From positions 1 to 52,131 of the forward strand of contig NZ_AUIJ01000018.1 in NCBI RefSeq assembly GCF_000423645.1: DNA of 52,131 nt, written 5' to 3'. Made by a program: the position numbers and the translations under genes. How positions within the stretch are numbered: position 1 is the first letter of the stretch; each line of letters starts with the position of its first letter. Origin of the DNA: Sediminimonas qiaohouensis DSM 21189. GTDB taxonomy: Bacteria > Pseudomonadota > Alphaproteobacteria > Rhodobacterales > Rhodobacteraceae. Below the pieces are notes generated by a model. That model made no database searches and had not been told where the DNA came from. It saw nothing but the letters and a program-made list of their open reading frames with translations. Below are positions 1-8,788 of this stretch, piece after piece.

Positions 1-318
1 GGTCAAGGACCGCGAAGTGCTGCTCAGTTTTTACGACTTCCCGGCCGAGCACTGGAAGCACATCCGCACATCAAATCCGATCGAGAGCACCTTCGCCACC
101 GTCCGCCACCGGACCGGCAAGACCAAGGGCTGCCTGAGCCGGAAAACCGGCCTCGCCATGGCCTTCAGGCTGATGATGTCAGCCCAGGCGAAATGGCGAA
201 AACTCGACGGTGCCAATCGGCTGCCGGAAATCGTCCAGGGGATTGCCTTCAAGGACGGGATCAAGCAACTTCAAGCCGCCGCCTGATCACGCCGTCACCA
301 ACTTTCGGGCATAGCTCC
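1..318 (+). mobile_element. Right end of an IS256-family insertion sequence
   Basis: The window opens inside an IS256-like element. The transposase reading frame runs to 286, and about 30 bases follow that read as a plausible terminal repeat (roughly 296-318, ending near the bases catagctc). The exact tip and the target duplication cannot be fixed because the other end lies outside the window. Beyond it the sequence becomes AT-richer and contains the start of a leftward gene that runs into the element. Confidence 0.75.
2..286 (+). CDS. IS256-family (mutator-type) transposase, C-terminal fragment
   Basis: Open reading frame continuing from outside the left edge, with 94 codons visible. The segment containing HWKHIRTSNPIESTFATVR followed by an RTGKTKG-type stretch is characteristic of the C-terminal part of IS256/mutator transposases, which catalyse cut-and-paste or copy-out transposition with a DDE active site. 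Only the region after the last catalytic residues is here, so activity cannot be judged. A GTG at 17 could start a shorter frame, but the frame is open upstream, so this is a partial gene rather than a small protein. Confidence 0.9.
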   Translation, partial: VKDREVLLSFYDFPAEHWKHIRTSNPIESTFATVRHRTGKTKGCLSRKTGLAMAFRLMMSAQAKWRKLDGANRLPEIVQGIAFKDGIKQLQAAA

Positions 319-411
319 CGAGAAAATGCTCCCCGCGCCGAGGGACAATGCAGCGCCGATCGCGATCGCCGACGTTGTGTTCAACACAGTCTTAAGGATT
401 ATCGAAGACAT
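295..411 (-). pseudogene. Small exported or membrane peptide gene, 3' end replaced by the IS256 element
   Basis: Reading leftward, an ATG at 411 preceded by AAGGGA at good spacing opens a frame of 38 codons ending TGA at 295. Its first 32 residues have a hydrophilic start followed by a small-residue hydrophobic run (TSAIAIGAALSLGAGSIF), like a signal peptide or a single membrane segment. The last six codons fall in the presumed terminal repeat of the IS, so the original 3' end was probably displaced by the insertion. The original product is not recognisable. A second ATG lies at 417. Confidence 0.45.
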
Positions 412-465
412 ACTCATTCCCTTTTCTACAAAGCAGATCACGCACCACGCGTCGATCGCATATGA

Positions 466-485
466 AACCAATATCCGTATTGGTT
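466..485. promoter_or_regulatory. 20-bp palindrome, candidate operator
   Basis: AACCAATA-TCCG-TATTGGTT is a perfect inverted repeat with 8-bp arms and a 4-bp centre. It sits about 55 bp upstream of the leftward start at 411, in an AT-rich stretch (about 360-545) that contrasts with the GC-rich surroundings. Size and symmetry suit a dimeric regulator. The regulator is unknown. The remaining bases from 486 to 598 show no gene. Confidence 0.4.
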
Positions 486-598
486 AACACACCACTTTGA
501 TCCATAGCAAATATTCCATTTTTAATGTCTGTTTTTCGCACACCCCGCGCGCATGCGCCATTCACGCCACACGTGTCACCGTTTCAAGGAGGGAAAAA

Positions 599-1156
599 TT
601 AGCGCCGCTGCCCGCGCAACCGACGCCAGAACGCCGCGATATGGCCTAGCCACCTGCGCGGGCGGCGCGTGTCGTGGAACGCCATCGAGCACAGCAAACC
701 CCAGATCGCCCCGGCTACCACCTGCAACGTCGTATGCGCCCCGGCATCCACCCGCGACGTGCCCGTCAGCGCCGCCGCCAGGATCACGCCCGCCTGCACC
801 GCGGGGCTGCCGGTGACACAGCGCTGCACCAGCGTCGCGGCGCCGAAACTGGCCGTCGCGGTGTGCCCCGACGGAAAGCCCTTGTATCCGCCACGCGGGC
901 GGGTGTTCAGCTCTGTCTCGCCCATGGCGTACTTGGTGCCATGCAGGCCCGTGAACATGATCGCGTAGCGCCCGAGATACTCCAGCCCGCGCCCGTTCAC
1001 CGCCTCGCACGACAGCGCCAGCAGCGGCAGCGCGATCTGCAGGTTGTCGCCATAGCGCTCAACCTCGCGCTCGGTCAGCGCCAGAACGCCCGCCAGCACC
1101 AACACCACGGCGATCACCTTGTGGCGCAGGGTGACAAGACCGGCAATGCGTTTCAT
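599..1156 (-). CDS. PAP2-family phosphatase, membrane-bound
   Basis: A 185-residue protein of the type 2 phosphatidic acid phosphatase family, which hydrolyses lipid phosphates or diphosphates at the membrane. The three catalytic motifs are visible: an RP pair at 86-87 after K75, the FPSGH motif at 94-98, and the SR...H motif at S134, R135 and H141. Hydrophobic segments occur near residues 12-26, 40-52, 120-132 and 143-155. It lies 27 bp downstream of hisG on the same strand and is probably read through from the his genes. The substrate (undecaprenyl diphosphate, lipid A or phosphatidate) cannot be told from sequence. Confidence 0.85.
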   Translation of the reverse strand: MKRIAGLVTLRHKVIAVVLVLAGVLALTEREVERYGDNLQIALPLLALSCEAVNGRGLEYLGRYAIMFTGLHGTKYAMGETELNTRPRGGYKGFPSGHTATASFGAATLVQRCVTGSPAVQAGVILAAALTGTSRVDAGAHTTLQVVAGAIWGLLCSMAFHDTRRPRRWLGHIAAFWRRLRGQRR

Positions 1157-1183
1157 CTGCGTCCTCCCCGTTCCCGTCGCGGA

Positions 1184-1879
1184 TCAATCCACGCCCAGTT
1201 TGTTCAACAGCGCCGCCAGCGTGGCGCGCTCGCCGTCCTCGGCGGGCGCCCGGCGGGCGCGGAACAGCGTCGCCTGCGAGCGCAGGATCAACCCATCCTC
1301 CAACAGCTTGAGGTGATTGGCGCGCAGCGTCTCGCCGGTCGAGGTGATGTCGGCCACCGCCTCGGCGGTCTCGTTGCGGATGGTGCCCTCGGTCGCGCCC
1401 TGGCTATCGACCAGTTGATAATCGGCCACGCCATGACTGCGCAGGAAATCCCGCACCAATCGGTGATACTTGGTCGCGATTCGCAGACGAAAGCCGTGTC
1501 TAGCCCGGAACGCCGCCGCCGCCGCGTCCAGATCGTCCAGCGTGTTCACGTCCACCCAGGCCCCCGGCACCGCGATGATCAGGTCCGCCTGCCCGAACCC
1601 CATCTCGGTCACCTCTGCGACGCTCTGTTCCCAGCGGGCCAGCTTTTCGCGCACCAGGTCGGTGCCGGTCACGCCCAGGTGGATGCGCCCGGCCTCCAGT
1701 TCGCGCGGGATCTCCCCCGCCGACAGCAGCACCAGCTCGACGCCGTCGATCCCGTCAACCGCCCCGGCATATTCGCGGTCCGATCCCGCCCGGCTCAGGC
1801 CGATGCCCCGCGCGCCGAACCACTGGAACGTCTTTTCCATCAGCCGCCCCTTGGACGGCACGCCCAGCTTGACCGTCAT
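1184..1879 (-). CDS. hisG: ATP phosphoribosyltransferase, short catalytic subunit HisG
   Basis: Catalyses the first step of histidine synthesis, joining ATP and PRPP. At 231 residues it is the short form, lacking the C-terminal regulatory domain of the long (about 300-residue) form, and this form needs HisZ for activity. Conserved features include VPSKGRL near 7-13, LGVTGTDLV near 68-76, RIATKY at 133-138 and the PRPP-binding stretch around 172-188 (AEAVADITSTGETL). Its ATG overlaps the hisZ stop as ATGA, indicating translational coupling that matches the hetero-octameric HisG-HisZ complex. Confidence 0.97.
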   Translation of the reverse strand: MTVKLGVPSKGRLMEKTFQWFGARGIGLSRAGSDREYAGAVDGIDGVELVLLSAGEIPRELEAGRIHLGVTGTDLVREKLARWEQSVAEVTEMGFGQADLIIAVPGAWVDVNTLDDLDAAAAAFRARHGFRLRIATKYHRLVRDFLRSHGVADYQLVDSQGATEGTIRNETAEAVADITSTGETLRANHLKLLEDGLILRSQATLFRARRAPAEDGERATLAALLNKLGVD

Positions 1880-2961
1880 CGCGCGCCCTCCAGTTCCAGC
1901 ATCAGGCCCGGCCGGATGACCCCGCCCACGGCAGGGATCTCGGCGCCGCGGCCCAGCACACGGGTCAGCGCGTCATAACGCCCCCCCGATGCGACCGGCG
2001 GCAGATCGGGCCGCCCCTCGGCGTAGAAGCCGAATACGAACCCGTCGTAATACTCCATCGAGGCGCGGCCATAGCTGGCCTCGAAATCCAACGCATCCAC
2101 ATCCACACCCCGCGCCGCCAGCGCCCCCATCCGCGTGCGCAGCCGCTCGACCGCGCGCTCGATCGCGGGCAGGTCCACCGCGATATCGCGCAGATGCTCC
2201 AGCGCGTTCGGCGCGGTCTCGCGAACCTCGAGAATCGCGTCGATCAGGGCCACCTCTTCGGCGCTGATCGGAGCGGCGGCGGCATCCTCGCGCAGGGCGG
2301 CGATGCGCGCCTCGATCTCGGCCCGGCTGCGCAGGCCCAACAGCGGCGGCGCGCCGTGCATCGGGTCGTCCGCCGCCAGCAGCGCGCGGCGCGAGGCGGG
2401 CATCGGCGTGCGCCCCGAGAACCGGTCCAGCAGCGCCCTAAACCGGCGCGGCCGCCAGATGTGACGCGCCAGCGCCGCCTTGCGCGGCGCGGTCGTGCGC
2501 AGGCCCGCAACGGCCGCCATCAGCAGCCCGATATCGCCCGTCGCCGCCCGCAGGTTCAGCCCCTGCAGCGCATCGCGCATCAGGCAGAACACCTCGGCAT
2601 CGGCGGCGGCCGGGTCTTGCCCGTCGAACACCTCGTAGCCGGCCTGCCAGTATTCATTGGGCCGGTCCGGGTCGTCCTCTTGCCGGCGGAACACCGCGCC
2701 GGCATAGGTATAGCGCGCCGGCGTTGCGCCGTGCTCCATGTGCATCTGCACCACCGGCACCGTGAAATCGGGGCGCAGCATCTGCTCCCCCCTCAGCGCG
2801 TCACTGGTGACATAGGCCCGCCCGCGGATATCTTCGCCATAGAGGTCCAGCAGCGCCGCCGCCGGCTGCAACACCGGCGTTTCCACCGGCACCGCGCCCG
2901 CCGCCTCGAACTGCGCGCGCAGATGCGCCGCCTTGGCGCGTGTCGCCGCGATCGTCGGCAT
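1876..2961 (-). CDS. hisZ: ATP phosphoribosyltransferase regulatory subunit HisZ
   Basis: A 361-residue paralogue of histidyl-tRNA synthetase that has lost aminoacylation and instead activates short-form HisG and mediates histidine feedback. Class II synthetase core segments are visible: LRPDFTVPV at 62-70, FRRQ at 91-94, QAGYE at 106-110 and ASGGRYD near the C-terminus. It lacks the anticodon-binding domain of true HisRS, as expected. Its start codon overlaps the hisS stop by one base (TGATG), so hisS, hisZ and hisG are read as one tightly coupled unit. Confidence 0.95.
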   Translation of the reverse strand: MPTIAATRAKAAHLRAQFEAAGAVPVETPVLQPAAALLDLYGEDIRGRAYVTSDALRGEQMLRPDFTVPVVQMHMEHGATPARYTYAGAVFRRQEDDPDRPNEYWQAGYEVFDGQDPAAADAEVFCLMRDALQGLNLRAATGDIGLLMAAVAGLRTTAPRKAALARHIWRPRRFRALLDRFSGRTPMPASRRALLAADDPMHGAPPLLGLRSRAEIEARIAALREDAAAAPISAEEVALIDAILEVRETAPNALEHLRDIAVDLPAIERAVERLRTRMGALAARGVDVDALDFEASYGRASMEYYDGFVFGFYAEGRPDLPPVASGGRYDALTRVLGRGAEIPAVGGVIRPGLMLELEGAR

Positions 2962-4553
2962 CAGGGCGCCTCCGCACCGGTATCGCGGCCATGCGCGGCC
3001 AGGATCTCGCGCACCTTGGCAACCAGATCATCGCGCGGCACCTCGAACTGGCTGGGCCGGTCCTTCCATTCCTCCAGCGTCGCGGTCTGCGCGATCTGCG
3101 ACCCAAGGATCAGGTCCTTGACCTGCACCACGCCCGCCGCCTTTTCATCGCCGCCCTCGATCACCGCAACCGGCGCGCCGCGCCTGTCGGCATACTTGAG
3201 CTGGTTGCCAAAGTTCTTGGGATTGCCCAGGTACACCTCGGCGCGGATGCCTGCGCCGCGCAGCTCGGCCACCATTCGCTGATAATCGGCCATGCGGTCC
3301 CGGTCCATCACGGTGACGACGACCGGCCCGTCGGCAACCGAGCCAATGCGCCCCTTCTCGCGCAGCGCGGCCAGCAGGCGATCCACCCCGATGCTGATCC
3401 CCGTCGCCGGCACCGCCTGCCCGGTGAACCGTTTAACCAGATCGTCGTAGCGCCCGCCGCCCGCGACCGAGCCGAACTGCCGCTTGCGGCCCTTGTCGTC
3501 GAGAATGTCAAAGGTCAGCTCCGCCTCGTAAACCGGCCCGGTGTAGTAACCGAGGCCGCGCACTACCGAGGGGTCGATGACGATGCGGTCGGGGCCGTAG
3601 CCTTGGGCGGAGAGGAGGCCGGCGATCTGTTCTAGTTCGGCGACGCCTTCGCGACCAACATTCGACCAATCAACGATCTCGCGCAGAAACTCACAAAGAA
3701 TGGCACCTTTGTCACGGCCGCCGCTCGACGAAGCCGATTTGCCAGCATTTGCATTCGCAATTGCGTTATCGACCACCTCGTTCGCTTTGACGAAGGCCAT
3801 AACCTTGTCCGCTTGAAACGAAGTAAGCCCCGCACCCTTCGTGAAATCGCCGCTGTCGTCTTTTCGTCCTTCTCCAAGTAGGGCGCGCACTCCGTCCAGT
3901 CCCAGCCGGTCCAGCTTGTCTATCGCACGAAGAACAATCCCGCGCTCATGGGCGAAACGCTCCTCGTCAGACAAATCAAGTAGCCCTGCAACCTCCAACA
4001 CCCCATTCAGCACCTTCCGGTTGTTCACCCGGATGATGTAATCGCCGCGCGGGATGCCCACCTCTTCCAGTGTGTCGGCCAGCATCGCGCAGATCTCGGC
4101 GTCGGCGGCCATGTTGGCGCTGCCCACCGTATCCGCGTCGCACTGGTAGAACTGCCGGTAGCGCCCCGGCCCCGGCTTTTCGTTGCGCCAAACGGGGCCC
4201 ATGGCATAGCGGCGATAGGGCGTGGGCAGATCGTGGCGGTGCTGGGCATAGACCCGAGCCAGCGGCGCCGTCAGGTCATAGCGCAGCGCCAGCCAATCGC
4301 CCTTGCCGTCCTCGTCGTCTTCCTGCCACGCGAACACCCCCTCGTTGGGGCGGTCCACGTCGGGAAGGTACTTGCCCAATGCCTCGACCGTCTCGACGGC
4401 GCTGCTTTCCAGCGCGTCAAACCCGTAGCGATGGTAAACCCCCGCGATCTTGCGCAGCATCTGCTCGCGCTCGGTCACTTGCGTGCCGAAATAGTCGCGG
4501 AATCCCTTGGGCGTTTCCGCCTTGGGACGGGGGGCTTTTTTCTGCTTGGCCAT
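2961..4553 (-). CDS. hisS: Histidyl-tRNA synthetase
   Basis: Charges tRNA-His. At 530 residues it has a longer insertion region than the compact E. coli type (about 424). Motif 2 ([17 protein letters not shown]) spans 123-139, GLGYYTG lies at 333-339, and motif 3 ([13 protein letters not shown]) follows, with a C-terminal anticodon-binding domain. Codons for residues about 181-303, bases 3645-4010, are visibly less GC-rich and use A/T-ending codons unlike the flanks. This matches the insertion domain and suggests replacement by recombination. It heads the hisS-hisZ-hisG unit. Confidence 0.96.
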   Translation of the reverse strand: MAKQKKAPRPKAETPKGFRDYFGTQVTEREQMLRKIAGVYHRYGFDALESSAVETVEALGKYLPDVDRPNEGVFAWQEDDEDGKGDWLALRYDLTAPLARVYAQHRHDLPTPYRRYAMGPVWRNEKPGPGRYRQFYQCDADTVGSANMAADAEICAMLADTLEEVGIPRGDYIIRVNNRKVLNGVLEVAGLLDLSDEERFAHERGIVLRAIDKLDRLGLDGVRALLGEGRKDDSGDFTKGAGLTSFQADKVMAFVKANEVVDNAIANANAGKSASSSGGRDKGAILCEFLREIVDWSNVGREGVAELEQIAGLLSAQGYGPDRIVIDPSVVRGLGYYTGPVYEAELTFDILDDKGRKRQFGSVAGGGRYDDLVKRFTGQAVPATGISIGVDRLLAALREKGRIGSVADGPVVVTVMDRDRMADYQRMVAELRGAGIRAEVYLGNPKNFGNQLKYADRRGAPVAVIEGGDEKAAGVVQVKDLILGSQIAQTATLEEWKDRPSQFEVPRDDLVAKVREILAAHGRDTGAEAP

Positions 4554-4670
4554 CGCTGCTGGTCCTTGCCGGTAAACTTGCGCCAGCCTCTACCGGAAGC
4601 GGGGTGCGGGGGCAAGACAGCCAATCGCCACCGCGCGCGCGAGGCTTGCAAAACTGCGCCCACTACCAAG

Positions 4671-4696
4671 GGCAGCCCCCGCCCATGGGGGCTGCC
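4671..4696. terminator. Hairpin after mraY
   Basis: GGCAGCCCCC and GGGGGCTGCC form a perfect 10-bp stem around a 6-base loop, 40 bp beyond the mraY stop and before hisS. It has no clear T-run on the leftward side, so it may be a weak terminator or a barrier that protects the 3' end. It would separate the dcw transcript from hisS. Confidence 0.5.
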
Positions 4697-4735
4697 TGGC
4701 GTGCCGCCGGTCGCGGTGCCCCTAAACCGCCATAC

Positions 4736-5818
4736 CTACCGCACCTTCAGCGTCGCCAGCCCGATCATCGCCAGGATCAGCGCGATGATCCAGAACCGGA
4801 TCACGATGGTCGATTCCGCCCATCCCTTCTTCTCGTAGTGGTGATGGATCGGCGCCATCAGGAACACGCGCTTACCGGTGCGCTTGAAATAGATCACCTG
4901 GATGATCACGCTCAGCGCCTCGACCACGAACAGCCCGCCAACGATCGCCAGCACGATCTCGTGCTTGGTGGCCACCGCGATCGCGCCCAATGCACCGCCC
5001 AGCGCCAGCGATCCGGTGTCGCCCATGAACACCGCCGCTGGCGGCGCGTTGTACCACAGGAACCCCAACCCCCCGCCGATCAGGCCGGCCACGAAAATCA
5101 GCAACTCGCCGGTGCCGGGCACGTAATGCACATCCAAATACTCGGTGAAATCGACGCGCCCGACCGCGTAGGCGATCACGCCCAGCGTGGCACTGGCGAT
5201 CATCACCGGCATGATTGCCAACCCGTCCAGGCCATCGGTCAGGTTCACGGCGTTGGCTGATCCCACGATCACGATCATCGAGAACGGAACGAAGAAAATG
5301 CCAAGGTTGATCAGCGTGTTCTTGAACACCGGCAACGCCAGTTGCGACTGCAGCTCGACAGGGTGGTATTGCGCAGCCCAGTATCCCGCCACCGCCGCAA
5401 TGATCAGGCCCAGACCGAACCGCACCCGCCCCGGCACCCCGGCGACGTTGTTGCTCGATACCTTGGCGTAATCATCGGCGAACCCGATCGCGCCAAAGGC
5501 CACGGTCACAAACAGCACCAGCCAGACATAAGCATTGTCCAGCCGCGCCCATAACAGCGTCGAAAACAGCAGCGCCCCCACGATCAACAGACCGCCCATC
5601 GTCGGCGTGCCCGCCTTGGTGAAATGCCCCTCGGGCCCGTCGCCGCGGATCGGCTGCCCCTTGCCCTGCCGCTTGCGCAGCACCCCGATCAGGGGCAGGC
5701 CAAAGATAAAGCCGAACACCAGCGCCGTCATGAACGCGCCGCCGGCACGGAACGTGATATAGCGGAACAGGTTGAAGACATCCCCGCCATCCGAAAGCTC
5801 GGTCAACCAAAACAGCAT
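4736..5818 (-). CDS. mraY: Phospho-N-acetylmuramoyl-pentapeptide transferase
   Basis: Integral membrane enzyme that transfers phospho-MurNAc-pentapeptide from UDP to undecaprenyl phosphate, making lipid I. The 360-residue length is standard. Conserved elements are visible: [19 protein letters not shown], the cluster [15 protein letters not shown], and [15 protein letters not shown] near the C-terminus. It has about ten hydrophobic segments. The start abuts the murF stop without a gap. It is the last gene of the dcw run here; the usual next genes murD, ftsW and murG are absent. Confidence 0.98.
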   Translation of the reverse strand: MLFWLTELSDGGDVFNLFRYITFRAGGAFMTALVFGFIFGLPLIGVLRKRQGKGQPIRGDGPEGHFTKAGTPTMGGLLIVGALLFSTLLWARLDNAYVWLVLFVTVAFGAIGFADDYAKVSSNNVAGVPGRVRFGLGLIIAAVAGYWAAQYHPVELQSQLALPVFKNTLINLGIFFVPFSMIVIVGSANAVNLTDGLDGLAIMPVMIASATLGVIAYAVGRVDFTEYLDVHYVPGTGELLIFVAGLIGGGLGFLWYNAPPAAVFMGDTGSLALGGALGAIAVATKHEIVLAIVGGLFVVEALSVIIQVIYFKRTGKRVFLMAPIHHHYEKKGWAESTIVIRFWIIALILAMIGLATLKVR

Positions 5819-7264
5819 CTAGTTCGCTTCCTTGTCTGAGTGACGGGTGCCATGGCCCAGTTTTCTGATCGCGTCAACGACAAGGCTCACGCGGCTGCCC
5901 TTGGACCCCTTGACCAACACCACGTCGCCCGCATCGATCAGGTGATGCGCCCGCGCCGCCATCGTCTCGGCCTCGGCGGTCCACTCGCCGCGCTGCTCGG
6001 CCGGAAGGGCGCGCCACAGCGCCCCCATGCGCGAGCCGACGCAATGCACCCGGTCCAGCGCCGCCATCTCTGGCAGCGCCGCCAGATCGGCATGCAGGCG
6101 CGCCTCGTCCTCGCCCAGCTCCAGCATATCACCCAAAACGGCAATCCGTCGCCCCCGCGAGACCCGCCCGGTGTTGTCGCGCGGGGCCGCCGCCGCCAGA
6201 ACCTCCAGCGCCGCCGCCATCGAAGCGGGATTGGCGTTGAACGCGTCATCGATCAGGTCCAGCGTCAGATCCTCATGCGCGGGGTCCAGCGCGATCCGCT
6301 CGCGCGCGCCACGCCCGCCGGGCGCGCGCCATGCCCCCAGATCGGTAATCGCCAGCCCGATGTCCAAGCCCAAAGCCTCGACCACCGCCAGCACCCCAAT
6401 GGCGTTGACGGCGAAATGCCGCCCCGGCGTCCTCACCTTGAACAGCAGCTCCGCCTCGCCCGCGCGCCCCTGCGCCACGGTGACGTTGTCGCCCAGCGTG
6501 ACACCACTCAGCGCGAAATCGTTGCCGGCCTGCTCGCCAAAGCGCCGGATGCGCGCGCCTGCGGCCTGCGCCGCCTGCTCAAGGATCGGCGTCACGTCCT
6601 GATCGCCGTTGATCACGGCCACGCCGCCCGGTTCCAGCCCTTTGAGGATCGCCGCCTTCTCGCGCGCGATATCGTCGATGCCGCCGAATGCCTCAAGGTG
6701 CGCGGCGGCGACGCACGTGATCATCGCCACATGCGGGCGCGTCATGCGCGACAGCGGCGCGATCTCGCCGGGGTGGTTCATGCCGATCTCGATCACGGCA
6801 AAATCCGCGTCCTTCGGCAATCGCGCCAGCGTCAGCGGCACGCCCCAGTGGTTGTTATAGCTGGCCTCGGCGGCATGGGTGCGCCCCTGCCCGGCCAGAA
6901 CCGTGCGCAGCATTTCCTTGGTCGATGTCTTGCCGACCGATCCGGTCACCGCGATCACCCGCGCCGCGCTGCGCGCCCGCCCGGCGCGGCCCAGATCCTC
7001 AAGCGCGCGCTGAACGTCCTCGACGATCAATAGCGGCGCATCCTCGGCCACGCCTTCGGGGCGGCGGCTGACCATGGCGGCAGCGGCGCCCTTTTGCAGG
7101 GCCTGCGCCACGAAATCATGCCCGTCGCGCGCCGCGCTCAGCGCCACGAACAGATCGCCGGGCTGAATGCTGCGGGTGTCGATCGACACGCCCGTCGCCG
7201 CCCATGCGCCCCGGGCCTGCCCGCCGGTGGCCTGCGCCGTATCGCTTGCCGTCCACAGCGTCAT
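5819..7264 (-). CDS. murF: UDP-MurNAc-tripeptide--D-Ala-D-Ala ligase
   Basis: Cytoplasmic Mur ligase that adds D-Ala-D-Ala to complete the muramyl pentapeptide. The ATP-binding loop GSVGKTST lies at 108-115, followed by YNNHWGVPLTLARL and AVIEIGMNHPGEI, both typical of MurF, and DAFNANPASM in the C-terminal half. Length (481) is normal. It overlaps the murE stop by four bases (ATGA) and is followed directly by mraY, so the three are translationally linked. Confidence 0.97.
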   Translation of the reverse strand: MTLWTASDTAQATGGQARGAWAATGVSIDTRSIQPGDLFVALSAARDGHDFVAQALQKGAAAAMVSRRPEGVAEDAPLLIVEDVQRALEDLGRAGRARSAARVIAVTGSVGKTSTKEMLRTVLAGQGRTHAAEASYNNHWGVPLTLARLPKDADFAVIEIGMNHPGEIAPLSRMTRPHVAMITCVAAAHLEAFGGIDDIAREKAAILKGLEPGGVAVINGDQDVTPILEQAAQAAGARIRRFGEQAGNDFALSGVTLGDNVTVAQGRAGEAELLFKVRTPGRHFAVNAIGVLAVVEALGLDIGLAITDLGAWRAPGGRGARERIALDPAHEDLTLDLIDDAFNANPASMAAALEVLAAAAPRDNTGRVSRGRRIAVLGDMLELGEDEARLHADLAALPEMAALDRVHCVGSRMGALWRALPAEQRGEWTAEAETMAARAHHLIDAGDVVLVKGSKGSRVSLVVDAIRKLGHGTRHSDKEAN

Positions 7265-8754
7265 GCCATCCCCTCATCCAGCGCCGAAACCGCGACGCTG
7301 GCCTGCTCCACATCATCGAAGGGAAATACCGTGTCGCCGACGACCTGCCCGGTCTCATGCCCCTTGCCCGCGACCAGTAGCGCGTCACCGGGTCCAAGCA
7401 TATCAACCCCGCGCAGGATCGCCTCGGCGCGGTCGGCCACCTCCAGCGCATGCGCGCCGGTGCCCCGCGCCCCGTCCAGAACCGCGCGGCGGATCGTGCC
7501 GGGCTCCTCGCTGCGCGGGTTGTCGTCGGTCACGATCACCGCATCGGCATGTTCCGCCGCCGCGCGCCCCATCAGCGGGCGCTTGGTGGTATCCCGGTCG
7601 CCCCCGGCCCCCACGATGGCGATAAGCCGCCCCATCACGTGCGGGCGCAGCGCCTGCAACGCCGTCGCCACCGCACCGGGCGTGTGGGCGTAATCCACGA
7701 ACACCGCCGATCCGTTGACCCGCGTCGCGGCCAGTTGCATGCGCCCGCGCACGGTGCCAAGATGCGGCAATGTCTCGATCACGCGGTCGGGGTCGCCGCC
7801 ACACGCAATGACCAGTCCCGCCGCCAGCACCGCGTTTTCCGCCTGGAACCCCCCGATCAGCGGCAGGCGCACCTGGCTGGCCCGCCCGGCCCATTCCAGC
7901 CGCAGATCCTGCCCCGTCGCATCGAACCGCTGGCCGGTGATGCGCAGATCGGCATCGCCTGCGCGCCCCACCCGGATCACGCTGCGCGCGCGCATCCCGG
8001 CGATCTCGGCCATCTCGTCGCCGCGCGGATCGTCGGTGTTGATCACCGCCACCCCGTCCTGCGGCAACACCCGCGTGAACAGTCCCGCCTTGGCCTTGAA
8101 ATACTCCTCAAAGCTGCTGTGATAATCCAGATGGTCCTGCGTGAAGTTGCTGAACGCCGCCGCGCACAGGTGCACCCCATCCAACCGCCGCTGCGCAAGC
8201 CCATGGCTCGACGCCTCCATCGCGGCGTGGGTGACACCGGCGCGCGCGCACTCGCGCAGCACCCGGTGCAGGGTGATCGGCTCGGGCGTGGTATGCGCCA
8301 GCGGCGCCTCGTAGGCGCCCTCGACCCCGGTGGTGCCCAGGTTGACGGCGTGTTTGCCCATCTCCTCCCATATCTGGCGGGCAAAGCTGGCGACGCTGGT
8401 CTTGCCGTTGGTGCCGGTCACCGCCACCATGCAGGCGGGCTGCTGCCCAAACCACAGCGCGCAGGTATAGGCCAGCACCTGCCGCGGATCTTCCGCCACG
8501 ATCAGCGCCGCCGATGACGCGTCCAGCGCATCCGCCGCGAGGCGCGCGCCCTCGGCATCGGTCAGAATCGCCGCCGCGCCCGCCTCAAGCGCCGCCTCGA
8601 TGAACTTGCCCCCGTGCACGTGAACGCCCGGCAGCGCGGCAAACAGATGGCCCGCGCGCACCTCTCGGCTGTCCACCGACAGGCCTGCGATTTCGGCCTC
8701 GCGGCCCCCGCGGGCTGTCAGGCCCAGATCCCTCAGTGATGTTGCCTGCCCCAC
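7261..8754 (-). CDS. murE: UDP-MurNAc-dipeptide--meso-diaminopimelate ligase
   Basis: Adds the third residue of the peptidoglycan stem. The ATP loop TGTNGKTS lies near residues 113-120. A DNPRSEEP motif near 405-415 is the signature of ligases that use meso-diaminopimelate. I chose the GTG at 8754 because GGGGGAC precedes it at proper spacing. The frame can be extended to a TTG at 8787 only one base past the ftsI stop, where no ribosome site is visible. With this start the protein has 497 residues, the usual length. Confidence 0.96.
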   Translation of the reverse strand: MGQATSLRDLGLTARGGREAEIAGLSVDSREVRAGHLFAALPGVHVHGGKFIEAALEAGAAAILTDAEGARLAADALDASSAALIVAEDPRQVLAYTCALWFGQQPACMVAVTGTNGKTSVASFARQIWEEMGKHAVNLGTTGVEGAYEAPLAHTTPEPITLHRVLRECARAGVTHAAMEASSHGLAQRRLDGVHLCAAAFSNFTQDHLDYHSSFEEYFKAKAGLFTRVLPQDGVAVINTDDPRGDEMAEIAGMRARSVIRVGRAGDADLRITGQRFDATGQDLRLEWAGRASQVRLPLIGGFQAENAVLAAGLVIACGGDPDRVIETLPHLGTVRGRMQLAATRVNGSAVFVDYAHTPGAVATALQALRPHVMGRLIAIVGAGGDRDTTKRPLMGRAAAEHADAVIVTDDNPRSEEPGTIRRAVLDGARGTGAHALEVADRAEAILRGVDMLGPGDALLVAGKGHETGQVVGDTVFPFDDVEQASVAVSALDEGMA

Positions 8755-8788
8755 CTGTCGTCCCCCGCGCGCGCTTTCATGACCCAAC

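Noticed and set aside
466-485. lux-type quorum-sensing box
   Set aside because: The 20-bp size and symmetry fit, but the sequence AACCAATA...TATTGGTT does not resemble known lux boxes and no luxR/luxI gene is near.
5472-5810. Additional small leftward frames inside mraY and other dcw genes
   Set aside because: They are out-of-frame copies of strongly conserved genes with no independent start signals.
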